64,000 nt of DNA from Collybia mongolica (Eukaryota; Basidiomycota; Agaricomycetes; Agaricales; Clitocybaceae). Every line of letters begins with the position of its first letter. Position 1 is the first letter of the stretch. The DNA lies in assembly GCA_013420905.1 (NCBI GenBank), contig JAAXNY010000004.1, positions 2,232,001 to 2,296,000 on the forward strand, given 5' to 3'. Below the pieces are notes generated by a model that was not told the DNA's origin, did no database searches, and saw only the letters and a list, made by a program, of their open reading frames with translations. Shown here in pieces: positions 11,785-21,689 of this stretch. Position numbers and translations under genes: made by a program.

Positions 11785-12653
11785 ACTGGGGGGAAATGGC
11801 TTGTTTCATCCCTGAATATACAATAAATATACTTTTGAATACACTTGTCATACTGGTGAAATTAAAGCATAGATTAAATTTTCAATATCCTATGAGTAAA
11901 ATTCAAATTACATGTGATGTATAAGCACTGAATATATGCAGGGTATATTCTGCAGTACCTTTACTGAATAATACATTCAATTATACCACATGTATGATAT
12001 ATAGGATAACTGATGAATATACATTGGCTATATGCCCATTTGGTTTGCACCTGGCTTGCTACACCAAGGCAAACCATTTGATAATGCCAAGACAAGCTGT
12101 CTGACATGTGTGGCATAGTTCAGGTGCATCAAGTCTCCCTCCTCAAAAAAAGTGTGCACAAGGACTGGATGACAAGTTGGAAATTGGTTTTATATTCATA
12201 TGTATACATACAATTTTATATAACTTATGTATTGACATTTCCAAGAGAACTGAACCCCTGCAGGTCTACCAAGAAAGACCAAAAAAATGAAGACAAGAAA
12301 AGACAAGAAAATGGACCCCCACCATGCATGTTGGGCAGCTCATCTTGGCATCATTGAATGGTTTGCTTTGGTGTAGCAAGCCAAGTGCAAACCAAATGAG
12401 TGTACAGCCAATGCATATTCACCAGTTATCCTATATATCATACATGTGGTATGATCAAATGTATATTTGGTAAAGGTACTGCAGAATATACCTTACATAT
12501 ACAGTATCCAGTACTTATACATCACGTGTACTTTGAATTTTACTCATAGGACATTGAAAATTTAATCTATGCTTTAATTTCACTGGTATGACATGTGTAT
12601 TCAAAAGTATATTTATTGTATATTCAGGGATGAAACAAGCCATTCCCCCCAGT
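11785..12653. mobile_element. 869-bp foldback / large-TIR non-autonomous element
   Basis: Two inverted arms of about 308-310 bp (11785-12092 and 12344-12653) flank a 250-bp centre. The termini read ACTGGGGGGAA and its complement TTCCCCCCAGT. GATAT at 11780-11784 and again at 12654-12658 looks like a 5-bp target-site duplication. Arms differ by scattered substitutions but stay alignable throughout, so the RNA or single strand could form a very long hairpin. The centre has no coding capacity (a lysine-rich stretch at 12270-12320 is low complexity). It resembles a foldback element or MITE; superfamily not assigned. Confidence 0.8.
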
Positions 12654-12659
12654 GATATT

Positions 12660-13005
12660 ATTTTTACTTTACATTAGCAAATCAACAGTTTACTGGTGAG
12701 CCTTATATGGTTATTGACCTGTTTTTCTTATCTTTTTATTTTGGTTTCAAAAACTTATATACCACTGTATATGGTACAGAAGTGGTTGTAGCAAGCTACT
12801 AGGTACTGGAATGCATAATTGCATGAGGATAGGGCCATCATGTGTGGCATGAAAGTGCTCTAAAAAGAGTTGTGGTGGAGGCCTTGATGGGCCAAAATCA
12901 TGTGCCCAGGAGAGCACTAGGGGGCCAGTGAGAGCAGGCTGCATCCCACCCCAACTTAGCCTGTACAGTACCAGTAAGAGGGTGAGCCCTCTTCTCCAAA
13001 GGGAG
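12660..13005. other. unassigned AT-rich island sequence
   Basis: About 350 bp between the foldback element and the non-LTR relic. No supported gene, RNA or repeat was recognised here. Confidence 0.3.
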
Positions 13006-13007
13006 TC

Positions 13008-13350
13008 CTAGCAGCCATAACAGGTACCCCTTATAGCTGTGCTCAGGGGAGGCTCACAGCATGTCAAAAGAAAATGCACCTGGGTTGTTGTCAAAGAACC
13101 AGACCAGCCATTTATAGCCAAGCCAGATCCTGGGGTGTGAGACCTGCACTTATAGTGGGCAATCTTGTAAAATGTGAGAAATGGTCTCCAACAGAGAACC
13201 ATACTGGCAGGTGACCACATTTTCCTGGGGAAAGCAGTCTAAGCAGACACTGATGGATCTGTGTCCTGTAACAGACTGCACCAACCTGGCAGTAAAGAAG
13301 GTGCTATCCTGCAACTTTGCAAGCCACAGCCTACCCTTAAGGTGGCACAA
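13008..13350 (-). pseudogene. non-LTR retrotransposon C-terminal relic (RNase H/zinc-knuckle end)
   Basis: Minus-strand frames 13350-13150 and 13220-13008 together read like the end of a LINE-type (Tad1/I-like) polyprotein: TARLVQSVTGHRSISVCLD, then CQYGSLLETISHILQDCPL, which follows the C-x-CG...ET..HIL..CP signature found after the RNase H domain. The frame is broken between the pieces and no reverse transcriptase is left nearby. It is a truncated, inactive copy. Confidence 0.6.
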
Positions 13351-14289
13351 TGTTAGTAAAACAGTCTACTAAACTGTATGTAGACCAGTATATAGTCTGC
13401 ATACTAAACTTGAGCTACCTGGTAGGCTGTATAACTAGCAGTATACTGGAGGTCTTTACACTAAGCCACATAACCCATGTGGACTCTGTGTGGAGTCTGC
13501 ACAGACTCATTTGGCAGGACACTCAGCCAAGTGACAATCTGTGTTCATGCCAAGTCTGCATCAATCTGTATAATTTTACATGGACATATGGACAAGCATG
13601 GGTGGACAGCTTGCAGAATCTGCACAGCCAGTCTATTACTAATCAGATTACTAATATAATTTTTATTTACCCAAATTATATATACTACAAGCTTATGGCC
13701 CGTGGCTACACCATGGCACTGCTGCACTCACCCATGGCTCCACCACATAACCTTCAGCTTGCTGGGGGCTCTGCCCCCAGACCCCCATTTTAATCCCAAC
13801 ATCTTATTCTGTGCTCAACCTCAATATTTCAGGTATAGGCTTTTTCCCCTGTTCAAATCATAATCTGTATAATTTTCCTGATCTAAAAGCACTTCTTCAT
13901 GTACTACTTTTTGGTATACCTATTAATGTCTGTAGTATTTCATATAATAACTTTCATTCTATGTAAGGATGTTGCATATGATATTGCAACATAAAATGGC
14001 CCATATGTAAATATAGATTTATTAATCATCATACAAAATCCCAGCTGTAAAAGTAGTTGTAACCATATTATTTTAAAAGGTATCAGGCTGTTAGATGCTT
14101 TCATTCAGAATCTTGGGATCAATTTTTTATACCATTAATTTATCTCCCAATCAACTGTACTTCTACAATATGGTTGCTCATCTATGTCATTATTCCCCTT
14201 GACCAACTGCAAATACCATCAGGCTCAAGCCATGCAATATCATTACAGGGCACTTGAGATTACTTTTAAAGTTAGCTTAGATATGGGTA

Positions 14290-15490
14290 GGTCTGATACA
14301 TTGGTAGAGTTCAGATATTCAACCTGATGCATGGCTTCAGCTCCATCAATTCCTTAGAATCTGCACTATAGTACACCTTGACATTCCCAGGAATTATATC
14401 CAGTACTTTTTTATCAAGAGAGTCAACATTGTTATCTCTGGCAGAAAGAAAGCTCTCAGAATAAAATGTATCAGGTTTTAGAACAGGGTTTCCAATGTCA
14501 GGATATCTTGTGTCAATTAGAGACCCTACAGTATTCTCAGCACAGTGAAAGCAGCCAGGTAAGGTGATAATTCCATTGTCATCTGTAAGCTTCCCATGGC
14601 CAACCTCAATTTGCCATTTCAAATTTGATTTCACCATCAGTAACACTATATAAGCACATATTTTTCTTTAGTTTGACTATTTGAAGTTCATCTCCACAGT
14701 GGGGAGTACATAAGACAGGTACCCACAGTTTGTACCATCAAATACTATAATTAGCCCTCCAAAGGCTCCTCTAACATTTTGGAATAGCCAGTTGACTGCA
14801 TTAAAGGCAACAATGCTGTCCAACATATGTAGTCAATTCCTATCACATTTGTAAATTGTCATGTGAAAAATTAATTGTTATTGCTCTAATTTGATAGGGA
14901 TCAGCTCCATTCAAAATCCTTGGAATCAATATTTCTTCTACCTATAAAATTTCTCTCAACCATATATTACTATTTCCCTTGATCATTTGCACTGGATTCC
15001 TATTGTTCTAAAAATAGGGTTAGACAGAGAGTAATTTTTTCAAAATATAATGTATCAGATTATAAAACAGGCTTTGTGGTGTTAGAATATGTTATATTAA
15101 TTTATGGATTAACAACAAAATTGCTCAGGTAAACTCATTTCTATTTTTATCTGCATGCCTTCTATGTTCTACTTTAATTTGTAATTTTATAGGTGATAGC
15201 ACCATTTAAATACTTTTTTTTTCCAGTTTGAGCATCTGAAATTTATGAGGCAGCTTAAGGTTAATAGGTATTATTTGTTATTTGTTGACTTAGTCCGCTT
15301 TGGAGGTCATGTGATGTGGCATTGCAGATCAGGTGATTAGTATGTGTCTTAGCATGTTACCTGGATAGATTTTTTTTAAATATATAATGTATTAGTTTTT
15401 AAAGCAAGATATGTAATGTTAGAATTTATTATGGTAATTAAGGGCTTTGCCACAGAGTTGAGTCTTTTCCACTTTTATCTGTATGCTGTT
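14290..15490 (-). pseudogene. decayed Helitron PIF1-like helicase fragments, about three copies
   Basis: The frame 14646-14311 (minus) encodes a recognisable piece of the Helitron Rep-helicase: WQIEVGHGKLTDDNG, ESFLSARDNNVDSLDKKVLD and IIPGNVKVYYSADS, matching the region between helicase motifs where LxPKNxDVxxINxxxL and the SADS motif occur. Nucleotide-level echoes of the same segment recur in order at about 14860-15240 and 15360-15490, with more decay and no open frame. No rolling-circle (Rep) domain and no CTRR-hairpin terminus was recognised. It is inactive, probably a repeatedly duplicated fragment. Confidence 0.6.
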
Positions 15491-15560
15491 GAGTTAAGGA
15501 TAACAGACAATATTTGTTGATTTAGTCCGCTTTAGAGGTCATGTGATGTGATGGTCATGT
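15290..15560. repeat. short direct repeat (two copies)
   Basis: A segment of about 35 bp containing TTAGTCCGCTTT and GAGGTCATGTGATGTG appears near 15290-15325 and again near 15520-15555, about 230 bp apart. It may be part of the Helitron-relic duplication. Confidence 0.45.
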
Positions 15561-16039
15561 TTTGTTTTGAGGCAGGTGACTTGAGCTGGCTTGAGCAGGT
15601 GACTTGAACTGGTTTCAGCAGGTGAGCTGAGGTGACACATAGCATGTGACTCAAACACCTTTTCTTGCTTTGTCAGCCTTAGTTAGCACTCTACTTAAAA
15701 GACAACTTTTTGTTGCTTTGTTAGACTTAGTTAGCACTTAGTCAGGATTAGTCACAATCAATTCACACAACTGTAGTACTTTAATATAGACAGATTTGTT
15801 ATTAATAACATACCATAACAGTGCTGAAAAACTTGCATCCAACTAGATTCGAATGCATACAGGCACAAACATTATGTAATATGTTTGGCATTCATAACCA
15901 TTGGGCAAGACAGGCATTCCGTACAGGCTACACTGGCTCCAAGTCAACAGACTTAGGTCACATGACTACAAAGCACATGCAATGGTCACATTACCATTGC
16001 CATGTCTTCATTGATTCTCTTCAACCACATCAACAATAC

Positions 16040-16130
16040 GTGCCAAACCACCAACACCAACACCAATGCCAATGCACCCAAGCTGCCAATGCCAACACAC
16101 CAAACACCAACTGACATCAACATGACAATA
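16040..16130. repeat. low-complexity CCAACA/CCAATG tract
   Basis: Degenerate hexamer-like tract of ACCAAC, CCAATG and related words. The His/Gln/Asn-rich translation on either strand is an artefact of the repeat and not treated as a gene. Confidence 0.6.
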
Positions 16131-17204
16131 CATGAGACGGTGTGGGGTGAAGGATAGAAACAGATGCAGAATGAGGGGACAACAAGAAAAGGGTGCCCCA
16201 AGGGGCAAAGGGAGGTGAGTCCCACATGCCACTCATCTACACGCTCACCATGCAATGTGCCCCCTCCCACTTCAGGAACCCAAGCCAAGAAGGACATGGC
16301 TGCCAACATCCAGGGTGCCCCAGTGCACCTGGAAGATGACAACAACAACAACAGCAGGGGCCCCCACCCATACTAGATTAAGTATTTACAATCATGTAGT
16401 TTTCATTATTAATATATAGTTTTTATTATCAATCTTATAAGCAAGTACTATAATAGTAAAAGAAAGTGAGTGAGTCCACACGGACTGTATGGAGTCCACA
16501 TGGAGTCCATGCAGAGTCTGTGCAGTCTGTGTGGAGTCCACAAGGATGTGTGGCTCAGTGTAAAGTACAGGTATACTGGTAAGTTGGGCTCATGGTGATT
16601 TTAAAGAGTGATTAAAATACATTATTTTTATCATTAAATACAAACAATTATATAGAATTAATTAAAGATGGAGGCAAAGGGCTGCCTCCTGAGGGTTGGG
16701 GGAAGAGGAGGGTGGTGACAGAAGGGGATTGGTGGTATTGCAGGGGGTACCATTGAGGTTGGTGGTGGTGGCTGGATACTGTGCTATGCTGCCCACAGGG
16801 ACAATGCCACATGGGAATGATGCTGGTGAGTGGCACTAGTGGTGATAGATATGGGCACATGGTGGTGTGGTATGGGTAGTAGACTATGGGGGTGTTTGTA
16901 AGGAACTGTATTGCATGAAGTGACCAAAGGGGAAAGTAATATGAGTGGCAATACTCAGCCAAACAGGGAAGGGGGCACCAGGGGACTACAGGTAGGTAAG
17001 CTACAATGTAGTGTACCATATGGTCCACTAGACCTTTTTTCAACTGCTGCCAAATATGTACAACTACATGTAGTTGTACCATGCAAATCCACCAGACATG
17101 TAGACCATACACAGCCAAATGAGTCAAGCAGCCAGCTATGGGTTATGGCATGGCATACTGTATATTCCTGGTATGGCCTTAAATTGTTATAGTCAAAGGG
17201 ACTT

Positions 17205-17715
17205 GACACACAGCTAACAGATACAAGACACAGCCGACAGACAGATGGCACATGGACAATGGACACACACACATGGCCAATGGACATGGGCTAGTACTGT
17301 GTATATACTCATAAATGTTATACATATATTCCTAGACAGACAGTTAATGGACACATGGCACATGGCCAATGGACATATAGCATACAGCCAACAGACAGAC
17401 AGCACATGGACAGCTAGCTAATGTATACATGGCACATGGCCAACAGACATAGGCATGGACAGTGTATATATTTATAAATGTTATACATATATTCCTAGAC
17501 AGATGGCCAATGAACACATGACATATGGCTGATGGACAGATGGCACATGGACAGCCAGCCAACAGATACATGGCACACAGCCAACAGACAGACAGTCAAC
17601 AGGCATATGGCCAACAGGCATACAGCCAATGGATATACAGCACATGGCACACAGCCAATGGACATAGGCTAGGACTGTATGCATATTCATAAATGTTATT
17701 ACATATATTGCTATA
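17205..17715. repeat. higher-order minisatellite, about three units
   Basis: Short words such as ATGGCACATGGCC, CCAACAGACAGACAG and CAATGGACA repeat irregularly at 10-14 bp. They are organised into longer units, each ending in the landmark CATAAATGTTATACATATAT followed by TCCTAGACAG, seen at about 17310, 17472 and (diverged) 17688. Units are about 160-215 bp. Open frames on the minus strand (17214-17690) are translations of the repeat. Confidence 0.7.
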
Positions 17716-17719
17716 CATT

Positions 17720-19259
17720 AGGAGGGGCTTGATCATAAGAAACCTCCCCACCAGTCAACCCACCTGCTGAACTACTGTAGGCAGTAACTTGGACAATATC
17801 ATTCTGGATTGCAGTGAGAGCCTTATAAGTAATTTCTTGTGCTTTCAACTTTTTAACATAGGCTGTGGATAAGAATTGGCTGGCCTCAGACTTGGCACAT
17901 TTTGGCCAGCATTGGATTAACATTGGTACAATCCAGCTGGCCAGATTTAAATATACACTTTATCCAAGACTGGCCAGACTGTGCCAAGTTACATCTGAGT
18001 CTTGGTGACAATACTGAGTGCACTAGGTAGTTGCTAAATGAGATTGCTACTACCCCTATGTGTCCTTTAGGTTAGTATAGTTGAGAGGAGTCTCCAATTG
18101 CCAAAGGACTAAGAAGTTGGTTGCAAAATATGAAATACTGTACCAAGTTGGACTTAGGTCAGAATGTCAGTGGTTGGTGGTCAGTGGTTGGCACTGATTA
18201 GCCTTTCTCACTAGATAGACAAACTGTTGCTAATGTGGCATAAAGCAAGGTGCAGACAAGAGTGGTGTGAAGTTGCAATGTGTGCTACTTATGTGTGGTG
18301 CAATGCCTTTTAGCCTCTAAAATGGTACAAAAGTGCAAGAATGCATCTCTGGGTTGAAGTCAGAGTGTGAGATTGATAGACTGCAATAAGAAGAAAGCTT
18401 TTTAGAGCTCAAAAATGTACAAGAGAGGGTAGATAGATAGGTGGATTTTTGATAATACTCTAGACAAAGTCGAGGGCTTTTATACTAAATTTTGTACTCT
18501 AAGTTGGACAGAGTCATCTGATGTGAGGAAAAAGGGAAAAGGGAAATATGTACATAAATGCACTAGAGTGCAATAGTGGGTAAGTAAAGTTTTATAGAGT
18601 ACCTATTTCCAGGAGGTTGAAGAAAGCATATCCCCAAAGGATATGTGAGCAGAAGTCCAATCTGGTAATCCAATCCAATTCTGGAGATCTTGTCAGTGGT
18701 TGGTGAAGTTGAGGTCAGATTGGCATTTGAGCTTGGTGGTTGGAATGAGGTTGGTTGTGATCAAGTCAGTCAGACTTGGGAAGATACTGAAAAAGGCTGT
18801 TGACATGCATGAAGTGTGTCCATGCTTGTCATCTCCCCTGGACTAAATGTTGACTATCCACAGTCAACTGGATGTTGGTGGGCTGAGTGCCAATGTTGGT
18901 CAAAGTGATTGGTGCAAAGGCCAATGAGGTGACCTGCATCTGAAAAAAATTTGCATGTGCAGTTCCAAACTGTTTTGGATGATAGAGTGATTAAAATGTG
19001 ACTGGTGTAAAAGTTGAGGAATATGTGACAATGGGGGTGTATTGATTGAAACTGATGATATCTGAGGTTGGGGCCAAAGAGGTAGGTAGTTGGCTGATAT
19101 GTGATTTCAATGGAACTTGTGAAATTTTTGATGTGTGCATGTCTGTAGATCAGGCAGGTTGTGGCAGACTGGCTGATATAAGCACAAGCATGGGATAGCT
19201 GATTGAATTTTAGTTTTCCATTTCTTCATCTTTTCTGAATTTTCAAAACTCATTGCCAA
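17720..19259. other. unassigned CpG-poor island sequence
   Basis: About 1.5 kb without a supported gene. It includes a short inverted pair (CTTGGCACATTTTGGCCAG near 17890 and a complementary copy near 17970) and G/T-rich stretches with repeated GGTTGGTG-type words. A minus frame 17923-17711 reads plausibly but has no recognised motif. I see nothing that supports a host gene. Confidence 0.35.
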
Positions 19260-20809
19260 ATGACCACCACTGCTTTCAATACTGCTGAGCAGACTAAGCT
19301 GATCCATGAGTCACTTGAGGTCCTCCTCCCACAAATTGAAAAGGCCAGATTGACCAAGGATGGTGCATTGGGATTTGCACAGCAACCCACTGCTACCAAG
19401 GTAAATTTCTTTCTGGTTATTTTTCAAATGAGTGCTTACACCTGCAGACTTCCTTTAGGTTCACATTAATGCTCTTCTGGCTTGTCAGCCAACCCTCAAC
19501 AATGAGGTTGACAACTTCATTAATTGGCTATATGCATGGATCATTGCATATGTCCAGGAAGAGTGGTGCTCTGTGCACACTGTGTATGGGAACTGGTTGA
19601 TATGTCATCAGCCAATTTATGGTTTTGAAAACACCAACACCTGAGGTGAGGATGGGGTCTGTGTTGGTGGCATTGCCTTGCAAGAAAAAGGGGAAGGAAC
19701 AGATGGTAGAGGATGTGGCAGAAGGAGCAGCAGAGAAGGAAGTGGAGGAAGATGAGCTGGAGTTGAAGGGGGGGGGGGGGGGGGAAGGCAGAGAGCAAGA
19801 TCCAATGGTGGTTGATGAGGTGGGGGTGGATACTGCAGAGGACAATGTGGAGATGGGTGGTGTGGATGAATGTCCAATGGTCCCACCAGTTCCAGTTCAA
19901 GAGGAGCATATGCAGGGCATGGTTCAAAAAGAGAAGCAGCTCCAGGTGATGTTGGTGGGCAGTACATCAGCACATCAGTGGGTAGAGCAGAAGAAGATGG
20001 AGGATGAGGAAAAGCAGAGGAAACAGGCAGCCACTGCAGCTGAGAAACAGAGGGCAGGGGTGGAGAAGTTGGTGGAGCAAACCACATGATAGAAGAGGCA
20101 ATATGGGGGCCCATCTGGCCTTGCCTGCACTTCAAGAGTCAGGCTATTATCATTAACAGTGATGAGGATGCAGTGTCCCCTCCAACCTCTCCTGTTGTGG
20201 CAAAGCGCACTGGCTCAGCTTTGGCAATGGATGCACCTTCAAAATGGTGTCAGGTGGGTCTCAAGCTGCCCTTGCAGCCTTTTGTTCTGGATGGATCACT
20301 GGCCTTGTTAAAATTGCAGGTGCTGGTGCCCCCAATTGTGGTTCAGGAGGTGGAGGAGGAGGACAAAATTGATGAAGTGGAGGAAGAGAACATGGATGCC
20401 ATACCAAAGCAAAAGCAGCTCCAAACAGTCATGCAGTACAAGGAGTACTACCAGGAGCAGAAGCAACTGACCAATGTCATCTGTTGGTTCCATTCTTCAA
20501 CTGTGCGAGAATGGGTATCAAGTGGTGCATGCTTCCCCAGGGGAAGTGCACTTGCTACTTCTGTTGGAAGGGAAAGTAGAGGTGTGTGATGGAGGTGGCA
20601 GTAAAGGATTTGGGGAAGGGAGGGAAAGGAAAGGGGAAGCAGTTGTGGTGAAGAAAGAGAAGACTGCACCTGTTCAGTGGGTAGTGCTGGATATAGATGT
20701 GGATGGAGAGGAGGAGGAAGTTCACACACTGGGCACCAATTGCCCAGTTGAAGTTAGGTTGGTACCAACCTTGCCTGTTGCAGGTCCATCAAGAGGTCCA
20801 TCTGGCTAG
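19260..20809 (+). pseudogene. decayed Glu/Lys-rich gene with cysteine cluster, probably repeat-borne
   Basis: A reading frame starts at 19260 (MTTTAFNTAEQTKLIHESLE), continues after a probable intron (about 19400-19458) into INALLACQPTLNNEVDNFI, then shifts frame into an acidic coiled-coil region (EEDELELKGGGG; MEDEEKQRKQAATAAEKQRA). It continues at 20086 with a second acidic segment (VEEEDKIDEVEEENMD). Near 20505-20590 a third frame reads CARMGIKWCMLPQGKCTCYF then CWKGK, a cysteine cluster of the C-x(n)-C...C-x-C-x2-C type. At least two frame changes, an in-frame stop and a poly-G run (19770-19782) show it is broken. The family is not one I can name; its position suggests it belongs to a mobile element. 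Confidence 0.45.
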
Positions 20810-21687
20810 CTAGTGGTCTATTGGTTGCCTTGACAGACTTTGTGCTCCATTGCCTATGGATCAGATGGGAGGCCCATCCCTCAACATCTGGCTTCAATGC
20901 TGGATCTTTGAAACCAGATGGGCACTTGGATGGCCCAACTTGTCCATCTGCAGCAGGAGTGGGTTTGGCTGGAGTGCCAGCTGGATGTTCTTTGCCTGCA
21001 ACTGGGCCTTGTTGTCAAGCTGTCAGCTGTAGATGATAGTTTATAGAGGTCATGTGGCCATGGGAAAATGTTACTAAGTAAACAAGAAATGCCTATGCAC
21101 AAAACCCAATGCCATAGCTTGCCTGGTTATGGAGAAAACACAAAAACCATCAGAACTAACTTTTCCCAGGATCATGGACACTAAATAAGCATTCAGATTG
21201 TTGTCATGTATTTGGTATACTTATGTGGTGGAATAGATCATGTGACATGTGTCAATAAATAGAGAAATCAATCTTATTTGTATTTCAGGTAAATATAGTA
21301 GTAGTTGTTGATTATTCCAATGTTTAGTGTAATTTCCCACAAGGGTCATTTTTGGTAAGGGTCATTGTTATAAGATGTTTGTTCACCCCTGACATAACAC
21401 ACAGACCTTCAAAACTAGCTGAATCTGGATATTTCTAATATTTCACTCAAAATAGACCGTGGGAAAAATATGCTCAACAAGGAAATTGTAGAGCCATATT
21501 TGTACAATCCAAATATATAAAAACAAAGTTAATAGCTTTACTGGTTATGGAGAAAAACACAAAATAAATTTTCAAATGCAATGCTTTGAAATATTAGATA
21601 TGTATAATTTTGATGGCATCATCAAAAGCATTAAGTAAGATGCAAATTATGTCACAATACTTTGTATTTGTGGAGAAATGCTACATA
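20810..21687. other. unassigned island sequence with a dispersed short repeat
   Basis: No supported gene. The word CTGGTTATGGAGAAAA occurs twice (near 21123 and 21540) in similar AT-rich context, suggesting remnants of one repeated element. Confidence 0.35.
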
Positions 21688-21689
21688 TA

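Larger units (their letters stand above)
13432..16597. repeat. inverted repeat pair bracketing Helitron relics
   Basis: About 90 bp at 13432-13520 (CAGTATACTGG, then TTTACACTAAGCCACA and GTGGACTC-type words) recurs in inverted orientation at about 16485-16597. The pair frames 3.0 kb that includes the Helitron helicase relics and His/Gln-rich low-complexity sequence. Arms are diverged, so this could be the ends of an old DNA transposon or two unrelated copies of one dispersed repeat. Target duplications were not found. Confidence 0.45.

Noticed and set aside
16648..17127. 159-codon minus frame beginning MTHLAVYGLHVWW
   Set aside because: His/Trp/Tyr-rich low-complexity translation inside the repeat island without any conserved motif or intron logic.
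17214..17690. Three overlapping Cys/Met/His-rich open frames on the minus strand
   Set aside because: They are translations of the tandem repeat, with periodic residues and no start context.
17205..17715. Regularly spaced short repeats that could suggest a CRISPR array
   Set aside because: Spacing is irregular, the spacers are themselves repeat-like, and the genome is eukaryotic. It is a minisatellite.
19541..20135. Pro/Leu-rich open frames on the minus strand
   Set aside because: They are the complement of the Glu/Lys-coding low-complexity sequence; no domain or signal.
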